DNA from: an uncultured Collinsella sp. | GTDB lineage: Bacteria; Actinomycetota; Coriobacteriia; Coriobacteriales; Coriobacteriaceae | Length of the DNA stretch: 64,000 bases | Assembly (NCBI GenBank): GCA_900752215.1 | Contig: CAADUO010000042.1 | Location: forward strand, 6,738 to 70,737 | Direction: 5' to 3' | Part shown: piece by piece, positions 62,194-64,000 of the stretch | How positions within the stretch are numbered: position 1 is the stretch's first letter | How the letters are laid out: every line of letters starts with the position of its first letter | Position numbers and translations under genes: made by a program | The notes under the pieces: model-generated | The model's database searches: none | Told to the model about the DNA's origin: nothing | Seen by the model: the letters and a program-made list of their open reading frames with translations, nothing else

Positions 62194-63084
62194 ATGGTAG
62201 AACAGACCAGCAAGGCCGATCGCGTCAAACTCAATCGCGAGCTCGCGCAGATGCTCAAGGGCGGCGTCATCATGGACGTCACCACGCCCGAGCAGGCACG
62301 CATCGCCGAGGAGGCGGGCGCCTGCGCCGTCATGGCACTCGAGCGCATCCCGGCCGACATCCGTGCCGCAGGCGGCGTCTCGCGCATGAGCGACCCCAAG
62401 ATGATCAAGGGCATTCAAGAGGCCGTTTCCATCCCCGTTATGGCCAAGTGCCGCATCGGCCACATTGTCGAGGCGCAGGTCCTTCAGGCCATCGAGATCG
62501 ACTACATCGATGAGTCCGAGGTTCTCTCCCCCGCCGACGATGTCTACCACATCGACAAGACCCAGTTTGACGTCCCGTTTGTCTGCGGCGCCCGTGATCT
62601 GGGCGAGGCGCTGCGCCGTGTTGCCGAGGGCGCCACGATGATCCGCACCAAGGGTGAGCCGGGCACGGGCGACGTGGTCCAGGCCGTGCGCCACATGCGC
62701 AAGATCCAAAAGCAGATCCGTGACGTTGTTGCCCTGCGCGACGACGAGCTCTTTGAGGCAGCCAAGCAACTGCAGGTTCCGGTCGAGCTGGTCCGCGAGG
62801 TCCATGCCACGGGCAAGCTTCCCGTCGTGAACTTTGCCGCCGGCGGCGTAGCGACCCCCGCCGACGCCGCGCTGATGATGCAGCTGGGCGCCGAGGGCGT
62901 CTTTGTCGGCTCGGGCATCTTTAAGAGTGGCGACCCCGCCAAGCGCGCCGCCGCCATCGTTAAGGCTGTGGCAAACTTCACCGACGCCAAGCTCATTGCC
63001 GAGCTTTCGGAGGACCTGGGCGAGGCCATGGTGGGCATCAACGCCGACGAGATCGAGATTATCATGGAGGAGCGCGGGCGCTAG
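62194..63084 (+). CDS. pdxS: PLP synthase subunit PdxS
   Basis: A 296-residue TIM-barrel enzyme that makes pyridoxal 5'-phosphate from ribose-5-phosphate, glyceraldehyde-3-phosphate and ammonia. Landmarks are KGGVIMDVTTPEQARIAEEAGA, AGGVSRMSDP, PVMAKCRIGH, DYIDESEVL, IRTKGEPGTGDVVQAV and FAAGGVATPADAALMMQLGA. The lysines at positions for substrate binding (in GGVIMDV and IRTKGEP) are present. The ATG at 62194 has AAGGGAG upstream; the longer frame starts at 62152. It works with PdxT, whose gene is 20 bp downstream. Confidence 0.97.
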   Translation: MVEQTSKADRVKLNRELAQMLKGGVIMDVTTPEQARIAEEAGACAVMALERIPADIRAAGGVSRMSDPKMIKGIQEAVSIPVMAKCRIGHIVEAQVLQAIEIDYIDESEVLSPADDVYHIDKTQFDVPFVCGARDLGEALRRVAEGATMIRTKGEPGTGDVVQAVRHMRKIQKQIRDVVALRDDELFEAAKQLQVPVELVREVHATGKLPVVNFAAGGVATPADAALMMQLGAEGVFVGSGIFKSGDPAKRAAAIVKAVANFTDAKLIAELSEDLGEAMVGINADEIEIIMEERGR

Positions 63085-63104
63085 TCCGGCAGAAAGGGTC
63101 GCAT

Positions 63105-63692
63105 ATGAGCGATTATGTAGACCAGACGGTCGCCGTGCTGGCGGTCCAAGGCGCTTTTGCCGAGCACGAGGCAAGACTATCCCAGCTGGGCGTACACTGT
63201 ATTGAGCTGAGGCAGGCGGCCGATTTGCAGCAGAACTTTGACCGCCTGGTCCTCCCCGGCGGCGAGTCCACCGTTCAGGGCAAGCTACTTGCCGAGCTCG
63301 GTATGCTCGAGGGGCTTCGCACCCGCATTGTTGAAGGCATGCCTGTATTGGGAACTTGCGCCGGCTTGATTCTGCTGGCGCGCGACCTTGCCGCCCACGA
63401 CGATAAGGGGACGCCGCGCCTGGCAACCATGGATGTACTCGTTGAGCGTAATGCCTATGGCAGACAGCTCGGCAGCTTTCACACCAAGGGGCAGGTAGAC
63501 GGCATCGACGGTGAAGTGCCATTAACATTTATCCGTGCGCCCCGCATCGTCGAGGTGCACGGCGACGCCAAGGCCTTAGCGAAAGTCGACGGGCGCATCG
63601 TCGCCGCCCGTCAGGGCAACCAGCTCGGCGTCACCTTCCACCCCGAACTCGATGACGACACCCGCCTCCACGAGCTCTTCCTCCAAATGTAG
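63105..63692 (+). CDS. pdxT: PLP synthase glutaminase subunit PdxT
   Basis: A 195-residue class I glutamine amidotransferase that supplies ammonia to PdxS. The oxyanion segment is VLPGGEST, the nucleophile is in GTCAGLILLA, and the histidine/glutamate pair is in TFHPEL. GSFHTKG is also typical. AAAGGG precedes the ATG. It is the last gene of the pdxST pair; the stretch after it begins the final gene-free region. Confidence 0.97.
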   Translation: MSDYVDQTVAVLAVQGAFAEHEARLSQLGVHCIELRQAADLQQNFDRLVLPGGESTVQGKLLAELGMLEGLRTRIVEGMPVLGTCAGLILLARDLAAHDDKGTPRLATMDVLVERNAYGRQLGSFHTKGQVDGIDGEVPLTFIRAPRIVEVHGDAKALAKVDGRIVAARQGNQLGVTFHPELDDDTRLHELFLQM

Positions 63693-64000
63693 GCGGAGTA
63701 GAAACGAGCGTGGATTTTCGGACACATAACAAATGAGAGTGGATAATCTCCCACTTTGAGCTCGAATGCAGACTCAAACCGGGAGATTATCCACTCTCAT
63801 ACTATGTAGTCGTTTAAGAACGTCCCCAATGACCACTTCGACAACGCCGATGTTTTGGCACCGACAGACACTATGACCCAATCCGAGGGCACTAAAAAGA
63901 CAGGAGCCCCCGCTCGTGACCGCGGGTCGGGGCTGCGACAATGATGTTGAAGTGCCATAGGCGCAGCCGCGCCGCAACGAGGTTGGGAGGCTCCCATGCC
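63693..64000. other. Gene-free tail of the window
   Basis: Apart from the 68-bp hairpin, I see a strong imperfect hairpin on the reverse strand (GC-rich arms near 63902-63936, then TTTTT at about 63894-63898), which could terminate a leftward gene starting beyond the window. A reverse frame is open for 35 codons from the right edge down to a stop next to that T run, so a cut-off C-terminus may end here. The evidence for that gene is too thin to call. Confidence 0.4.
63733..63800. repeat. 68-bp long-arm perfect hairpin element
   Basis: Arms ATGAGAGTGGATAATCTCCC (63733-63752) and its exact complement (63781-63800) are identical over 20 bp around a 28-nt loop that contains a TTGAG...CTCAA pair. 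It sits 40 bp past pdxT and may serve as its terminator or be a mobile palindrome. No T run follows. Confidence 0.8.

Noticed and set aside
63774..63997. Small reverse frames at the right edge
   Set aside because: Overlapping short frames with no ribosome site; one other frame could be a cut-off C-terminus, but 35 codons are too few to call.

Overview
The window is a high-GC chromosomal segment that looks like a gut anaerobe of the Coriobacteriia, most probably Collinsella or a close relative. This rests on the strongly GC-ending codon use, a full-length fused PurL, a RecJ-helicase fusion, an N-terminal-rubredoxin rubrerythrin, a ferredoxin-fused electron-transfer flavoprotein and several Collinsella-like small secreted proteins. 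The taxon is inferred from gene content, not from rRNA. No rRNA, tRNA, CRISPR array, integrase or transposase gene was recognised. Genes are tightly packed, often with ATGA or stop/start overlaps.

Left part (1-16.5 kb): a leftward pair carries a RecJ exonuclease-RecQ-like helicase fusion and the (p)ppGpp synthetase/hydrolase rel, which runs off the window. Next come a BASS-family transporter, a GalT-like DUF4931 protein with CutC, and a complete branched-chain amino acid ABC importer (livHMGF plus two paralogous lipoprotein binding proteins). Homoserine dehydrogenase and a short-chain dehydrogenase follow.

Middle (16.5-36 kb): a tandem palindrome array, a CPA2 antiporter, purL, an EamA exporter, a membrane diguanylate cyclase, a 2-keto-3-deoxygluconate permease, azlCD, an HD phosphohydrolase, and a D-lactate dehydrogenase-EtfB-EtfA(ferredoxin) operon that matches the electron-confurcating LctBCD type. 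A five-gene, mostly secreted, uncharacterised cluster (31.9-35.1 kb) and a DUF554 protein follow.

Right part (36-64 kb): a three-gene operon encodes a TerB-domain protein, a BrxD-like P-loop ATPase and a large DEVH helicase, the composition reported for the Shango anti-phage system. Beyond it lie a spermidine-synthase-like protein with Elp3, a membrane-bound XRE regulator with a DUF4097 protein, two methyltransferases (one TrmB), a Ski2-like DUF3516 helicase, a DUF2130 nuclease-like protein, a ChbG deacetylase, a phosphoesterase, a 59-residue protein, a HIRAN protein, an alcohol/aldehyde dehydrogenase operon, rubrerythrin, a PD-(D/E)XK-like protein, and the vitamin B6 locus pdxR/pdxST.

The most unusual non-coding signal is a family of three 123-bp inverted-repeat elements (48387, 59078, 60498). 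Two of them supply the last codons and stop codon (Leu-Ser-Glu-stop) of the adjacent genes and bracket the nuclease-like gene. Several other hairpin families also occur. The strongest candidates for uncharacterised biology are the Shango-like operon, the secreted cluster and the 123-bp element family.
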